A stretch of DNA of 64,000 nt from Niastella vici (GTDB lineage: Bacteria; Bacteroidota; Bacteroidia; Chitinophagales; Chitinophagaceae). Shown here piece after piece: positions 1 to 8,824 of this stretch. Position numbers and translations under genes: made by a program. Under the pieces are notes generated by a model. It ran no database searches. It was given only the letters and a program-made list of their open reading frames with translations, and was not told the origin of the DNA. Position 1 is the stretch's first letter; every line of letters starts with the position of its first letter. Location of the stretch: positions 62,001 through 126,000 of the forward strand of contig NZ_LVYD01000024.1 of the NCBI RefSeq assembly GCF_002077945.1, read 5' to 3'.

Positions 1-790
1 TGTAATAAGATATGATATCATATCGGGTTCAAATAATGACCAGGCATATTTATGGGTAAATCCATCTTTGGGATCAGAACCTACTACAGGAAGTGCGAAC
101 ATTTCATTAACTGGCGGAGAATCTTATGGTGCTGGTGCTGCATTTCATGCATTAAATATTACACAAACTTCATTAACGCCTAATGCCGCATACGATGCAT
201 TTCGGATAGCATACGGAGCTACTTCACCCATTGCCTGGACCAACCTGAGCCCTGCCGGCGCTCCCCTGCCTGTTCAACTGACCAGCTTTAACGCAAACGA
301 AGACGGACTCAATACCAAACTCATTTGGAATACAGTTGAAGAAAGCGGTATCGACAGCTATGTAATTGAAAGAAGTAATGATGGAAGAACTTTCACTGCT
401 ATCGGTTCTGTAAAAGCAGCCAACCTGAAAACCTATAGCTTCACTGATGCACAGGCCGCTTCTCAAAACAGTTTCTACAGATTGAAAATGATTGAACAGG
501 ATGGAAGCTTTAAATACAGCTATATCATCAGTGTGAAGAGCAAACTGAGCCTGGATATTTCACTGTCGCCTAACCCGGTTAAAAGTTCATTGATGATACA
601 GCACCCGAAAGCTGGTGTAAACGGACATATTCAGATTATAAGCGCTGCCGGTCAAACTTTAAAAGATATACGATTGTCTGCCAATGCAGTTATTTCAAAT
701 GTTGATATGAGTGGTTTTACAAGCGGGCTTTACCACGTTGTGTTCAGGAATGGATCAGATGTGTTTAGCAAAACGGTATTAAAACAGTAG
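1..790 (+). CDS. T9SS-sorted secreted protein, C-terminal part (cut by window edge)
   Basis: The frame is open to the left window edge, so the true start lies outside. The visible part is the end of a secreted protein. A middle segment (from about base 265, PVQLTSFNA, through FYRLKMIEQDG) is the fibronectin-like module that often precedes a type IX secretion signal in Bacteroidota. The last 80 or so residues (LSPNPVKSSLMI onward, ending in SKTVLKQ) are a typical T9SS type A C-terminal sorting domain. That domain directs export across the outer membrane and is then removed. The functional domain of the protein lies upstream and is not visible, so its activity is unknown. A bidirectional hairpin follows the stop codon. 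Confidence 0.85.
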   Translation, partial: VIRYDIISGSNNDQAYLWVNPSLGSEPTTGSANISLTGGESYGAGAAFHALNITQTSLTPNAAYDAFRIAYGATSPIAWTNLSPAGAPLPVQLTSFNANEDGLNTKLIWNTVEESGIDSYVIERSNDGRTFTAIGSVKAANLKTYSFTDAQAASQNSFYRLKMIEQDGSFKYSYIISVKSKLSLDISLSPNPVKSSLMIQHPKAGVNGHIQIISAAGQTLKDIRLSANAVISNVDMSGFTSGLYHVVFRNGSDVFSKTVLKQ

Positions 791-811
791 ACCTGTACCA
801 CCATGTGGATG

Positions 812-847
812 AAAAAAAGCCATCGGAGCAAGATCTGGTGGCTTTTT
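812..847. terminator. bidirectional intrinsic terminator
   Basis: A 9-bp perfect stem (AAAAAGCCA at 814-822 with TGGCTTTTT at 839-847) lies between the convergent T9SS protein and the OmpA-like gene. The A and T tracts at its two ends let it act in both directions. Confidence 0.8.
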
Positions 848-853
848 CTCATT

Positions 854-1999
854 TTATTCCTCCTGCCGGTATAGAATGATCTCTACTCTCCTGTTCAGCT
901 GTCTTCCGGTTGGGGTTTTATTACTGGCAACCGGCCGCCAATAAGCATACCCCCGTGTCTTTGTCTTTTCTTCCAGCCCTGCTACTTTACCCGATAAATA
1001 CTCTTTTACCGAATTGGCCCGGTTCAGCGACAGGGTTTCATTATAAGCCAGCTTGCCAATGCTGTCAGTATGCCCTTCCACGATCATGGAATCAATTTCC
1101 GGTATTTTCAACTGGCTGGCAAAACTGTCGAGCAGGTAATGGCTGGCCGCGGTTAACTCATAGCGGGCAGTAGCAAAAAAAATGTCGGGTATAACCAGGG
1201 TATCTATACGTTGTTTCTTTTTTTCTTCTATGGTTTGCGGCAGGGGTTTTACCGGGGGTGGGTTTTGGCGATACAGGTTTACTTTCCGCTCCAGGTAAGA
1301 ATGCCGTTCATTTTCACTGTATATTTCTTTTTTTACGCTATCGGCCTGTTCGCATAATTTTTCATGCACATCAACAGGCGTCAGCGAAACATCATCGAGA
1401 AAAAAATAATATTCGTCGCGAAAATCTGGTCCGGGAATACCGGTTACATCGAGCCGTTTAAAATGGCCAATAGTAACGAACCCTTCCGTTCCATCGGCCG
1501 TATACAACAATTCCACTTTTTGCCAGCTGCCTGTTTTTTTAACTGTTGTGTCAAGACCGTTAATAGACCATAACTGCGGAGTAATGAGCCTGAAGTATCT
1601 TCTTTCATACAGAAAATCCCGGGCAGAAAAATAAACGCCTATGCTATCCAGTACGGGATGTAAAGAGAAAACATACATTTCCAGTTTATACTGGTGTCCT
1701 CTCTGCAAGCCACAGAGCAGGCGGGTACGGATAAAATTCCTGATGCCCTTCATTCCCAGGCTGCCGGCGGCAATCCCTACGAAATGCGTGCCTTCATGGG
1801 CTTTCACCATGTACTTCAGGGGTGCTGAAAAATAATAATTAAAATACAGTGAAGTAGCGATCCAGGCTTCGGGTGCACAGGGTTTTTCATATTCAGTGCA
1901 AATGTTCTCCTCTTCAAAACCGCCGTTTGCAAGGAGGTTCTGGGAATACGCAGGTATAGCAGATAAGATCACAACACAGCAAGCAAAAATGAGTTTCAT
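854..1999 (-). CDS. OmpA-family cell envelope protein
   Basis: A 381-residue protein with a signal peptide ending near AYSQ (residues 1-20). The central part is a jelly-roll-like module of the kind seen in Bacteroidota surface proteins, with no recognised catalytic motif. Residues about 265-381 form an OmpA C-terminal domain: the VEGHTDSIG motif and the terminal NRRVEIILYR segment match the peptidoglycan-binding fold. It probably anchors the outer membrane or a surface structure to peptidoglycan. The neighbouring gene pepT ends about 110 bases upstream on the same strand; a long hairpin lies in the gap. The role of the N-terminal module is unknown. Confidence 0.85.
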   Translation of the reverse strand: MKLIFACCVVILSAIPAYSQNLLANGGFEEENICTEYEKPCAPEAWIATSLYFNYYFSAPLKYMVKAHEGTHFVGIAAGSLGMKGIRNFIRTRLLCGLQRGHQYKLEMYVFSLHPVLDSIGVYFSARDFLYERRYFRLITPQLWSINGLDTTVKKTGSWQKVELLYTADGTEGFVTIGHFKRLDVTGIPGPDFRDEYYFFLDDVSLTPVDVHEKLCEQADSVKKEIYSENERHSYLERKVNLYRQNPPPVKPLPQTIEEKKKQRIDTLVIPDIFFATARYELTAASHYLLDSFASQLKIPEIDSMIVEGHTDSIGKLAYNETLSLNRANSVKEYLSGKVAGLEEKTKTRGYAYWRPVASNKTPTGRQLNRRVEIILYRQEE

Positions 2000-2022
2000 A
2001 TTTATAAGGTTACAGGGTATAC

Positions 2023-2064
2023 GTTTCAGGTAACAGGTTAGAACCTGTATCTGTTACCTGAAAC
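2023..2064. repeat. 14-bp inverted repeat, nested hairpin
   Basis: GTTTCAGGTAACAG at 2023-2036 pairs perfectly with CTGTTACCTGAAAC at 2051-2064. The loop can form a second, overlapping hairpin (CAGGTT-AG-AACCTG). It sits between the pepT stop and the OmpA-like gene start on the minus strand. There is no T-tract, so it may be an RNA-processing or attenuation structure rather than a standard terminator. It resembles other word-repeat hairpins in this window. Confidence 0.7.
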
Positions 2065-2108
2065 TTTTCCCTTTCCCGACCTTCTGATCTCTATTATTAC
2101 AAAGCACG

Positions 2109-3356
2109 TTACGCTTTCTCTTCCCAGATGCAGGCGAGGTGAACGATCGTTTCCACGCTTTTTTGCATATCCTGTACGCTCACATATTCATGCTTGCCAT
2201 GGAAGGCCATTTCACCGGTGAAAATGTTGGGACAGGGCAAACCCATAAACGATAAACGCGACCCATCGGTTCCGCCCCGCGCACTCATTTCAATCAATGG
2301 AACACCGGCCCGTGCAATAGCTTCCTTCGCATATGCCGATACCTGCGGATATTTATCCAGCACCTCCTTCATATTGCGGTATTGCTCGCGCACCCCAAAA
2401 TCGGCTTTAGCGCCCGGAAATCGTTGCAGGGTTTCGGCCAGCTTTTCACGCAACAGCTCTTCATATTCGGCCAGCTTTGCCGTTATAAAATCGCGAATGA
2501 TAAATTCAAGCGTTACTTTTTCAGCAATACCATTAATACGCACCGGATGCACAAAACCACTACGCTTTTCTGTTGTTTCGGGCGATAGCGTATCCTTTGG
2601 CAGCGCTTCCAGAAAAGCCCCGGCCACTTTCATGGCATTCACCAGTTTATCTTTTGCATATCCGGGATGCGCACTTACCCCATGAAAGGTAATGGTAACG
2701 CCATCGGCTGAAAACGTTTCATCTTCATAAGCGCCGCGTTCGCCGGCATCGAGCGTATAGGCAAACTGAGCGCCTAACTTTGCCAGATCGGCCTTATCGA
2801 CACCACGGCCTATTTCTTCATCGGGTGTGAACAGGATCTTTATAGCCCCATGCGTTATATTGGGGTTGTTCATAAAGTAACTGGCCATGTCCATGATCAC
2901 TGCAACACCGGCCTTATCATCGGCGCCCAGCAACGTAGTACCCGATGCCGTGATGAGATCTTCCCCTTTCTTTTTACGCAAATACGGATGATCATCGGGT
3001 GTGATCACCTGCGAAGGATCATCAGGTAATACAATATTACCGCCATCATAGTTGGGATGCACCAGCGGCTTCACATTAGCACCGGTACAATCAGGTGCAG
3101 TATCAACATGCGCGCAATAACAAATCACCGGCACCTGTTTGGCTGTATTGGCCGGAATGGTCGCATACACATACCCATGCTCATCGAGCTGCGCATCTGC
3201 AATACCCATTGCCTTTAATTCCTGCACCAGTATGCGGCTCAGGTCCTTTTGCTTTTCGGTTGAAGGGCAGCTGGTCGATTGCGGATCACTTTGTGTATCT
3301 ATTTGCACATACCGCAGGAACCTTTCCTTTACTGTGAAATTATATTTAGTAAACAT
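2109..3356 (-). CDS. pepT: peptidase T (tripeptide aminopeptidase)
   Basis: A 415-residue cytosolic M20 metallopeptidase, close to the usual PepT length of about 410. It removes the N-terminal residue from tripeptides. Visible motifs are HVDTAPD (zinc ligand H83, with D85), GADDKAG (bridging D146) and DEEIGRG (catalytic and metal-binding E180/E181), followed by the dimerisation domain and the late GGTDGS motif. The start MFTKYNFTVKERFLRYVQ matches the family N-terminus. It diverges from the CPBP protease gene, with only about 60 bases between the starts. Confidence 0.95.
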   Translation of the reverse strand: MFTKYNFTVKERFLRYVQIDTQSDPQSTSCPSTEKQKDLSRILVQELKAMGIADAQLDEHGYVYATIPANTAKQVPVICYCAHVDTAPDCTGANVKPLVHPNYDGGNIVLPDDPSQVITPDDHPYLRKKKGEDLITASGTTLLGADDKAGVAVIMDMASYFMNNPNITHGAIKILFTPDEEIGRGVDKADLAKLGAQFAYTLDAGERGAYEDETFSADGVTITFHGVSAHPGYAKDKLVNAMKVAGAFLEALPKDTLSPETTEKRSGFVHPVRINGIAEKVTLEFIIRDFITAKLAEYEELLREKLAETLQRFPGAKADFGVREQYRNMKEVLDKYPQVSAYAKEAIARAGVPLIEMSARGGTDGSRLSFMGLPCPNIFTGEMAFHGKHEYVSVQDMQKSVETIVHLACIWEEKA

Positions 3357-3364
3357 GTAAGCTG

Positions 3365-3372
3365 TATTTTTG
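3365..3372 (+). promoter_or_regulatory. candidate -7 box of the CPBP protease gene
   Basis: TATTTTTG matches the Bacteroidota -7 consensus TAnnTTTG and lies 47 bases upstream of the chosen ATG at 3420. No clear TTG is found 19-22 bases further upstream, so the call is weak. Confidence 0.35.
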
Positions 3373-3419
3373 GCAAGATAACTAAATATCGATCAACTTA
3401 TTTTCATAGCCCGAACACC

Positions 3420-4295
3420 ATGACCCCGCTTATTAAACAAGGCTGGATGCGCGCCATATTGTTGCTGCTGGCTTTTATTGGATGTTCCTTACTGGCCGGG
3501 TTAATAGCCAGCTTTGCAGTAATAGCACCCGCATTTTCAACCATATCAAAAGCACCGCAGCCCGATCTTGTGCTGCAGGTGATCATCCTTTCCCTGTTCA
3601 TTTCGGCCCTGCTAAATTGCCTGCTAACGGTCATATTCCGCCGATATATTGACCGCCAGCCGGTAGTAAGCCTGGGATTTCGCTGGCAGCCGTATAAACC
3701 CGACGCTATTACCGGTTTCTGTTTAGGCATCGCCTTACTGGGCGCCGGCACGCTCGTGCTGTTCGCCACCAAAAATCTGGAATGGAGCGATGTACATTTT
3801 AAAGCCAGGGATTTCTTTATGGGGCTGGCATTAATGGTGCTGATCGCCTTTTCAGAAGAAATGGTTTTCAGGGGATATATTCTTAACAACCTGATGGATT
3901 CAATGAATAAATGGGCCGCCCTGGGTGTTTCAGCCGTTTTGTTCACGATAGCCCATGGCGCCAATCCGGGAATATCTTCTGTTGCCGTAGTTAATCTGTT
4001 ACTGGCCGGGGGGCTGCTGGGCATTAACTTCATCTATACCCGCAATATCTGGTTTGCTATTTTCTTTCATTTCAGCTGGAACTTTATGCAGGGGCCCGTG
4101 CTGGGTTATGAGGTGAGCGGACTGCCACTGCAAGGGGTATTACAACCCGACCTGCAGGGGCCCTGGTGGCTGACAGGGGGTGTTTTTGGCATGGAAGGCT
4201 CGTTCATCATTACCGTTCTTTTAGCCGGGGCCCTGTTGTTGTTGTATGCCCTATACGAAAAGCATTACGCAAAGGCCATCAGCGCCAGCCTGTAA
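3420..4295 (+). CDS. CPBP family intramembrane metalloprotease
   Basis: A 291-residue polytopic membrane protein of the CAAX prenyl protease 2/bacteriocin-processing (CPBP, Abi) family. The three signature motifs are present: EExxxR (E146, E147, R151 in SEEMVFRGY), a conserved His in FTIAHG (H179), and HxxxN (H217-N221 in FFHFSWN). These place the catalytic site in the membrane. Substrates of bacterial members are mostly unknown. The open frame extends upstream to 3279, but that would run through pepT's start. The ATG at 3420 gives MTPLIKQGW directly before the first membrane helix and lies downstream of a promoter-like box, so it was chosen. Confidence 0.88.
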   Translation: MTPLIKQGWMRAILLLLAFIGCSLLAGLIASFAVIAPAFSTISKAPQPDLVLQVIILSLFISALLNCLLTVIFRRYIDRQPVVSLGFRWQPYKPDAITGFCLGIALLGAGTLVLFATKNLEWSDVHFKARDFFMGLALMVLIAFSEEMVFRGYILNNLMDSMNKWAALGVSAVLFTIAHGANPGISSVAVVNLLLAGGLLGINFIYTRNIWFAIFFHFSWNFMQGPVLGYEVSGLPLQGVLQPDLQGPWWLTGGVFGMEGSFIITVLLAGALLLLYALYEKHYAKAISASL

Positions 4296-4300
4296 CATAT

Positions 4301-4331
4301 TTGATAAATTGAATAATTCTTTCTACCTTTT
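4301..4331 (+). promoter_or_regulatory. candidate promoter of the 185-residue membrane protein gene
   Basis: TTG at 4301-4303, a 20-base spacer and TACCTTTT at 4324-4331 (consensus TAnnTTTG with one mismatch). It lies 22 bases upstream of the ATG at 4354. Confidence 0.4.
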
Positions 4332-4353
4332 TACAAACTAAAGCTGACCAATT

Positions 4354-4911
4354 ATGAAAAAATTATTGATTGGCGCCATTGTCGGCGGCATCATTCTATT
4401 CATCTGGCAATTTCTTTCCTGGACTGTACTTAACCTGCATAACAACGCCTACCAGTACACTGACAAGCAGGATGCCATCATGAGCGCTTTAAGTTCCCAG
4501 ATCGAAAAAGAGGGCCAGTATATGATACCCGGCCTGCCGGCCACTGCCACGAAAGAGCAACATGAAGAATTCATGAAAACACAGGCCGGAAAACCCTGGG
4601 CGCTGGTTCAATATCAACAGTCGAGAGACATGAATATGGGTGCGAACATGATAAGAGGACTGATAGTTGATATGCTGATCATAGGCTTTTTCTGCGCACT
4701 CATCAGCCGCATGAATGCCCTGAACTTTACCGCTATATTCATTTCGTCGCTGTTTGTAGGCCTGATCGTTTTCTTCAATATCCCTTATACCAATCACATC
4801 TGGTTCAAAGGTTTTGATCTGATGGCTTATTTTACCGACTGCCTGGTATCGTGGGGGTTGGCTGGTATATGGCTGGGCTGGTTGTACGGTAAGAAGAAAG
4901 CTAAAGCATAG
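4354..4911 (+). CDS. conserved hypothetical membrane protein
   Basis: A 185-residue protein with one N-terminal membrane segment (residues 3-25), a soluble stretch of about 75 residues and then three closely spaced hydrophobic segments. The C-terminus is basic (KKKAKA). No catalytic motif was recognised. It follows the CPBP protease gene by 58 bases on the same strand, but it has its own promoter-like site and ends at a strong terminator, so it may be transcribed separately. Function unknown. Confidence 0.75.
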   Translation: MKKLLIGAIVGGIILFIWQFLSWTVLNLHNNAYQYTDKQDAIMSALSSQIEKEGQYMIPGLPATATKEQHEEFMKTQAGKPWALVQYQQSRDMNMGANMIRGLIVDMLIIGFFCALISRMNALNFTAIFISSLFVGLIVFFNIPYTNHIWFKGFDLMAYFTDCLVSWGLAGIWLGWLYGKKKAKA

Positions 4912-4939
4912 GTCGATTGCTATTAAACGCGCAAATAAT

Positions 4940-4980
4940 AAAGGCGGAACCGTTTTGGAAACGATTCCGCCTTTTAATTT
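4940..4980. terminator. strong bidirectional terminator
   Basis: Stem AAAGGCGGAA at 4940-4949 (plus inner CGTTT) pairs with (AAACG) TTCCGCCTTT near 4959-4975. T-rich sequence flanks both sides. It separates the convergent genes ending at 4911 and 4987. Confidence 0.85.
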
Positions 4981-4986
4981 TTTTGG

Positions 4987-5649
4987 TTACTTCGTTGGCT
5001 TCCTGGCCACCGGTTTCTTTTTGACAGCCGGGTGCCCGGCTTTGACGGCAGACCCGGCAGCTTCCTGTGCAGCCACTTCATCTACATAAACGATCTTGCC
5101 TTCAGGTATTTCCATAGTGGTGAAAACGGTAGGCAAAATGTAAATAATGTTCTGGATGGAATTATGGCTTGCATCAATAAATTTCCAGTTAATGCCATTA
5201 TCGGTTGATTCGCCAATGAGGTAAGTATAGATTTTTACTTTCCCGCGCGACTCATCCCATTTATCCCGCACTTTTTCAATAACGCACTGCCAGGTATCAA
5301 CGTCATTCATCAGGTGCACCAGTCGAAGCTTTGGGATCTTTTCTTCGGTTTTAGGTTCATCACGGTAATGCACCATAACAACGTTTTCTTTATAGCCGTC
5401 TTTTCCACCGTAAAACTTAAAAGCGCTGGGGCAACTCAGGTTCAAATAGGTTGTCCATTCAGTGTAAAAATCTGCTTTCACCAAACTATCGGCAAATCGC
5501 AAAGCCTGGCGGGTAGCAATGGCCGTATCTGATTCAGGCAATGATTGATCGGGCGGGGCAACAGTGGCGGTTTGGTCCTGGGCATGAACAGTATTAAGTA
5601 AACAGACTAATAGTGTGCACGTAACGATGCGTTTCGTGGTTTGTATCAT
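4987..5649 (-). CDS. secreted hypothetical protein
   Basis: A 220-residue protein with a clear signal peptide (MIQTTKRIVTCTLLVCLLNTV, cut after HAQ). The mature part is a small alpha/beta domain with a single early Cys and many charged residues. The C-terminal 30 residues are Ala/Lys/Pro rich (KKKPVARKPTK), like a disordered tail. It has the general look of periplasmic NTF2-like or lipocalin-sized proteins of Bacteroidota, but no signature motif was seen. A good promoter lies directly upstream. Confidence 0.7.
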   Translation of the reverse strand: MIQTTKRIVTCTLLVCLLNTVHAQDQTATVAPPDQSLPESDTAIATRQALRFADSLVKADFYTEWTTYLNLSCPSAFKFYGGKDGYKENVVMVHYRDEPKTEEKIPKLRLVHLMNDVDTWQCVIEKVRDKWDESRGKVKIYTYLIGESTDNGINWKFIDASHNSIQNIIYILPTVFTTMEIPEGKIVYVDEVAAQEAAGSAVKAGHPAVKKKPVARKPTK

Positions 5650-5668
5650 AGGGTATAAATTATGGGGG

Positions 5669-5699
5669 CCAAAATAGAAAAAAAATTCTGGCAGGTCAA
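5669..5699 (-). promoter_or_regulatory. promoter of the secreted hypothetical gene
   Basis: On the minus strand TTG (5699-5697), a 20-base spacer and TATTTTGG (5676-5669), one mismatch from TAnnTTTG. It predicts a short leader of about 12 bases before the ATG at 5649. Confidence 0.5.
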
Positions 5700-5834
5700 T
5701 AGGGGAAACTACGTGGGGAAGTTGTAAAGATGCACCCTGGTAAAAGGTATATCGTGCAGTTGCAGGTTTGTGAAGTAAGGGGTATGGGGTAAGAAGTACG
5801 AGGCAGAATGGATGAGACTATGTGTATATAAGGC

Positions 5835-5883
5835 AAAAAGTAGGAGGTAAGAAAATTCAGGTTCTTCCTACTTCCTACTTTTT
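5835..5883. repeat. imperfect palindrome built from GTAGGA words
   Basis: AAAAAGTAGGAGGTAAGAA at 5835-5853 faces TTCTTCCTACTTCC... at 5862-5883; the outer 11 bp pair perfectly. It lies just past the 3' end of the FKBP gene and could act as its terminator. A related but different copy occurs near 40,600. Confidence 0.65.
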
Positions 5884-5900
5884 ACTTGCTAATTCGGTAT

Positions 5901-6356
5901 TTACGGCATAATAATGCGGGAAGGAGCTGCGCCAATTTCTACCAGCTCAATATCAAACACCAGGTCTTCACCAGCCAAAGGATGGTTGGCATCGAGCATA
6001 ACATTTTCTTCACCTATCTCGATAACTACTACCGGAATAACATGTCCTTCAGAATTGGTCATATTTAAACGCATGCCTATTTCCAGTTCCATATCCTCAG
6101 GAAATTCACTGGCAGGGAAGGCCACGATCATATCGGGATTTTTAGGACCATATGCTTCAGCAACCGATATCTGGATGGTTTTTTTATCCCCTACCTGCAT
6201 TCCCATAACACCAGTGTCGAAACCGGGGATCACCATACCACTCCCTACCTCGAATTGAAGCGGTTCACGACCGGCAGAAGAATCGAAAGTGGTTCCATCT
6301 GTCAAACGGCCATGATAATGAACTTTTACAGTATCGCCGCTTTTTACTTGTTGCAT
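5901..6356 (-). CDS. FKBP-type peptidyl-prolyl isomerase, SlyD-like
   Basis: A 151-residue cytosolic prolyl isomerase/chaperone. The N-terminal FKBP half shows VKVHYHGRLTDGTTFDSS and IPGFDTGVMGMQVGDKK. The inserted IF (insert-in-flap) chaperone domain follows AYGPKNPDMIVAF, and the chain returns with the typical DANHPLAGEDLVFDIELVEI ending. It lacks the long His-rich metal-binding tail of E. coli SlyD. The open frame extends upstream to 6620, but that region lacks family similarity. The ATG at 6356 gives MQQVKSGDTVKVHY, the normal start, and was chosen. It diverges from fmt. Confidence 0.9.
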   Translation of the reverse strand: MQQVKSGDTVKVHYHGRLTDGTTFDSSAGREPLQFEVGSGMVIPGFDTGVMGMQVGDKKTIQISVAEAYGPKNPDMIVAFPASEFPEDMELEIGMRLNMTNSEGHVIPVVVIEIGEENVMLDANHPLAGEDLVFDIELVEIGAAPSRIIMP

Positions 6357-6574
6357 ACTAACTTTTTTGTGTTTAAAATTTGAGGGAGAATCCATGCTTA
6401 CACTCCACACCGCCGCATTCATATTACCAAAAGATGAACAAAAGCGATAAGATAAAAAAAGCCCAATTCCCTTGCCTGCAAAGTAAAAGGAATAATTTGG
6501 GGCAGCCAATAAAAGTTTTTTAGTGAAATTTGGGGCCGGAATTGCAAAAAACAAACCAGAAGAACCAGGAACAA

Positions 6575-7552
6575 ATGCAGGAAAATACACCACAAACCAC
6601 ACACAGCAAACTTCAAACAATAAACAGTCCGCGTATTATTTTTATGGGTACCCCTGAATTTGCCGTTGCTTCTCTCGATGCACTGGTACAGGCAGGTTGC
6701 AATATCATTGCCGTAATTACTGCACCCGATAAACCGGCTGGGCGTGGCATGAAATTAACCGAAAGCGCCGTAAAGAAATATGCCGTTGAAAAACAATTGC
6801 CCGTGTTACAACCGGTAAAGCTGAAAGACCCGCAATTTCTGGAGTCTTTAAAAGAGCTGAAGGCCGATCTGCAGATAGTAGTTGCTTTTCGTATGTTGCC
6901 CGAGGTGGTATGGAACATGCCGCCCATGGGCACTATTAATTTGCATGGTTCATTATTACCTCAATACCGCGGTGCGGCGCCTATAAACTGGGCTGTTATA
7001 AATGGCGAAAAAGAAACCGGCGTCACTACCTTTAAACTGCAACATGAAATTGATACCGGCAACATTTTGTTACAGGATAGCTTTCCCATTGGCGACGATG
7101 AAACAACCGGTGAAGTGCACGACAAAATGAAAGAGATCGGTGCACAGTTGCTGGTAAAAACGGTGGCGGGTTTAGCTCAGGGCACGTTGACTGAAATACC
7201 CCAACCGCAACACAGCAATGAATTAAAGCATGCGCCAAAGCTCTTCACTGAAACGTGTAAAATAGACTGGAACCAACCTGTAACGGTTATTTACAACCTC
7301 ATAAGAGGTTTATCGCCATACCCGGCTGCATTTACTTACCTCAATGAAAAAATGCTGAAGATCTACAAGGCAAAAAAGGAAATGCATGCGGCCCCAAAAC
7401 CTGCGGGAACTATTGAAACAGATAATAAAACCTTTCTGAAATTCGCGGGCAAAGACGGGTATATACATATCACCGAACTGCAACTGGAAGGAAAGAAGAA
7501 AATGACGGTGGAAGAGTTTCTCAGAGGGTTCAGGTTTACCCCCAATGCCTAA
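6575..7552 (+). CDS. fmt: methionyl-tRNA formyltransferase
   Basis: A 325-residue cytosolic enzyme that formylates initiator Met-tRNA using 10-formyl-tetrahydrofolate. The N-terminal Rossmann domain contains IIFMGTPEFAV, the folate and catalytic motif NLHGSLLPQYRGAAPINW (N122, H124) and EIDTGN (D160). The C-terminal OB-fold tRNA-binding domain covers about residues 220-320. The start is not certain: the ATG at 6575 gives a 16-residue polar extension before the conserved core and has an AGGAA just upstream; an in-frame alternative start lies at 6530. Confidence 0.95.
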   Translation: MQENTPQTTHSKLQTINSPRIIFMGTPEFAVASLDALVQAGCNIIAVITAPDKPAGRGMKLTESAVKKYAVEKQLPVLQPVKLKDPQFLESLKELKADLQIVVAFRMLPEVVWNMPPMGTINLHGSLLPQYRGAAPINWAVINGEKETGVTTFKLQHEIDTGNILLQDSFPIGDDETTGEVHDKMKEIGAQLLVKTVAGLAQGTLTEIPQPQHSNELKHAPKLFTETCKIDWNQPVTVIYNLIRGLSPYPAAFTYLNEKMLKIYKAKKEMHAAPKPAGTIETDNKTFLKFAGKDGYIHITELQLEGKKKMTVEEFLRGFRFTPNA

Positions 7553-7563
7553 ATGATAAATTC

Positions 7564-7615
7564 GCAAGTTATTGAGTTCATAGTTTTATACAAACCGGCT
7601 AACTCAATAACTTGC
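7564..7615. repeat. 15-bp perfect inverted repeat between convergent genes
   Basis: GCAAGTTATTGAGTT at 7564-7578 pairs exactly with AACTCAATAACTTGC at 7601-7615, with a 22-base loop. It fills the gap between the convergent fmt and LysM-protein genes, so a transcription-ending role is likely although there is no T-run. Confidence 0.75.
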
Positions 7616-7624
7616 AAACTGGCT

Positions 7625-8743
7625 TTAGTACGCAACATCTACATAAAACTTGCCCATTTCAGCGCCCAGTTCGGCGGCAGCGGCATCGCTGAGGCGAACG
7701 GTAAGCCCAACGCTTTCGCGCATATCGGGCAATTGTCCCAGTACTTTGGCGTACACTGATTTATTAGTGGAATTATAGCTGATCTTTACAATGGTACCCA
7801 CTGGTACATTATTCATGAGTGCATAATATTTCCCATCTTTCCAGCCGCTGGTGCTTCTGAAAATTCCGGCATTACCTGCAGTTGATTTTCCACTGCCATT
7901 GTAACCCGACTTAAAATAACCGCCTTTATAGCCAGAATAACTGGCGTCTGAAGTGGCCTGGGTTACCGGTGCAGATGTCTTTGACGATTTTTCTTCGGTT
8001 GCCGGTGGTGGTGTACCTATTTCTTTTTTAGTGTCTTCTTTTTTAGCTTCCTCTTTCTTCAATTCCTCTTTTTTAGCTTCCACCGCTTTGGGCTCTTCGG
8101 GTTTTGTTACCGGTTTTGTTTCGGTAGTTTTTGTCTCCGCAACCTTTGTTTCGGTTGTTTTTGTTTCAGCCGGCTTCTCCGTTTTGGCTACCGGAGCTTC
8201 TTCAGCAGGCTTCGTAGCGGCAGTGACCGGGGTGGTAGCCGGAGCCACTATTTTCCTGATACCATTGGCGGCCAGCGGCGAATGGGCGGTCTTTACCTTC
8301 AGGTACCCAACAACCAGTTTCATCCCAGCCTGCAGGTGATCATTGGTGACCCCATTCCATTTTTCCAGCGTTTCTACAGGTATTTTGTTATGGTTCTGGC
8401 TAATACGGTACATCCATTCTTTTTCCTGAACTATATGATAAACCGGTACAAACACCTCATCGGCATTTTTTTTACCATCCTGTGAAAAGTTCGGGGTTTT
8501 CAGCGGCACCTTTAATTGCTGCCCAATGTTCAGCTTATCCATGGTTACTCCGGTGAGGGCAGCTATTTCTTTAGGTTGTATGTTGTAAATACGGCCTATG
8601 GCATACCAGGTTTCTTTGGGTTGAACCGTATGCAACAGGTAGAGGTCGGGCGACGTACCCTGCACGGTCATATCTGACTGCGACCACACCAATTGTGAAA
8701 GCAATAGAAACGCGATGATTAAAACTCCTTTGAACTTCAACAT
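7625..8743 (-). CDS. LysM-domain secreted protein with DPBB-like C-terminus
   Basis: A 372-residue protein with a signal peptide ending near VWSQ. Two LysM modules (about residues 30-80 and 100-150) should bind peptidoglycan: HTVQPKETWYAIGRIY and HIVQEKEWMYRISQNH. A low-complexity Lys/Glu/Thr/Pro linker (about 170-265), built from repeats such as ETKTTETK, spans to the C-terminal domain. That domain (about 290-372, GTIVKISYNSTNKSVYAKV then LTVRLSDAAAAELG) resembles the double-psi beta-barrel of RlpA-type proteins. It probably works in cell-wall remodelling or as a wall-associated structural protein. The linker repeats make spurious long frames on the other strand. Confidence 0.82.
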   Translation of the reverse strand: MLKFKGVLIIAFLLLSQLVWSQSDMTVQGTSPDLYLLHTVQPKETWYAIGRIYNIQPKEIAALTGVTMDKLNIGQQLKVPLKTPNFSQDGKKNADEVFVPVYHIVQEKEWMYRISQNHNKIPVETLEKWNGVTNDHLQAGMKLVVGYLKVKTAHSPLAANGIRKIVAPATTPVTAATKPAEEAPVAKTEKPAETKTTETKVAETKTTETKPVTKPEEPKAVEAKKEELKKEEAKKEDTKKEIGTPPPATEEKSSKTSAPVTQATSDASYSGYKGGYFKSGYNGSGKSTAGNAGIFRSTSGWKDGKYYALMNNVPVGTIVKISYNSTNKSVYAKVLGQLPDMRESVGLTVRLSDAAAAELGAEMGKFYVDVAY

Positions 8744-8768
8744 AGGTTATGCATTTCGTATTCGGGTG

Positions 8769-8801
8769 CAAAGATGCTGAATAAATTTTAATTAGCGCCA
8801 A
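8769..8801 (-). promoter_or_regulatory. candidate promoter of the LysM gene
   Basis: Minus-strand TTG (8801-8799), a 22-base spacer, then CATCTTTG (8776-8769; one mismatch to TAnnTTTG). It lies 26 bases before the ATG at 8743. Confidence 0.35.
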
Positions 8802-8824
8802 AGGGGATAACTATCCCATACTGG

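Noticed and set aside
7953-8339. 128-residue frame opposite the LysM protein linker
   Set aside because: Shadow of the Lys/Glu/Thr repeats; composition is Ser/Phe/Val/Ala low complexity.
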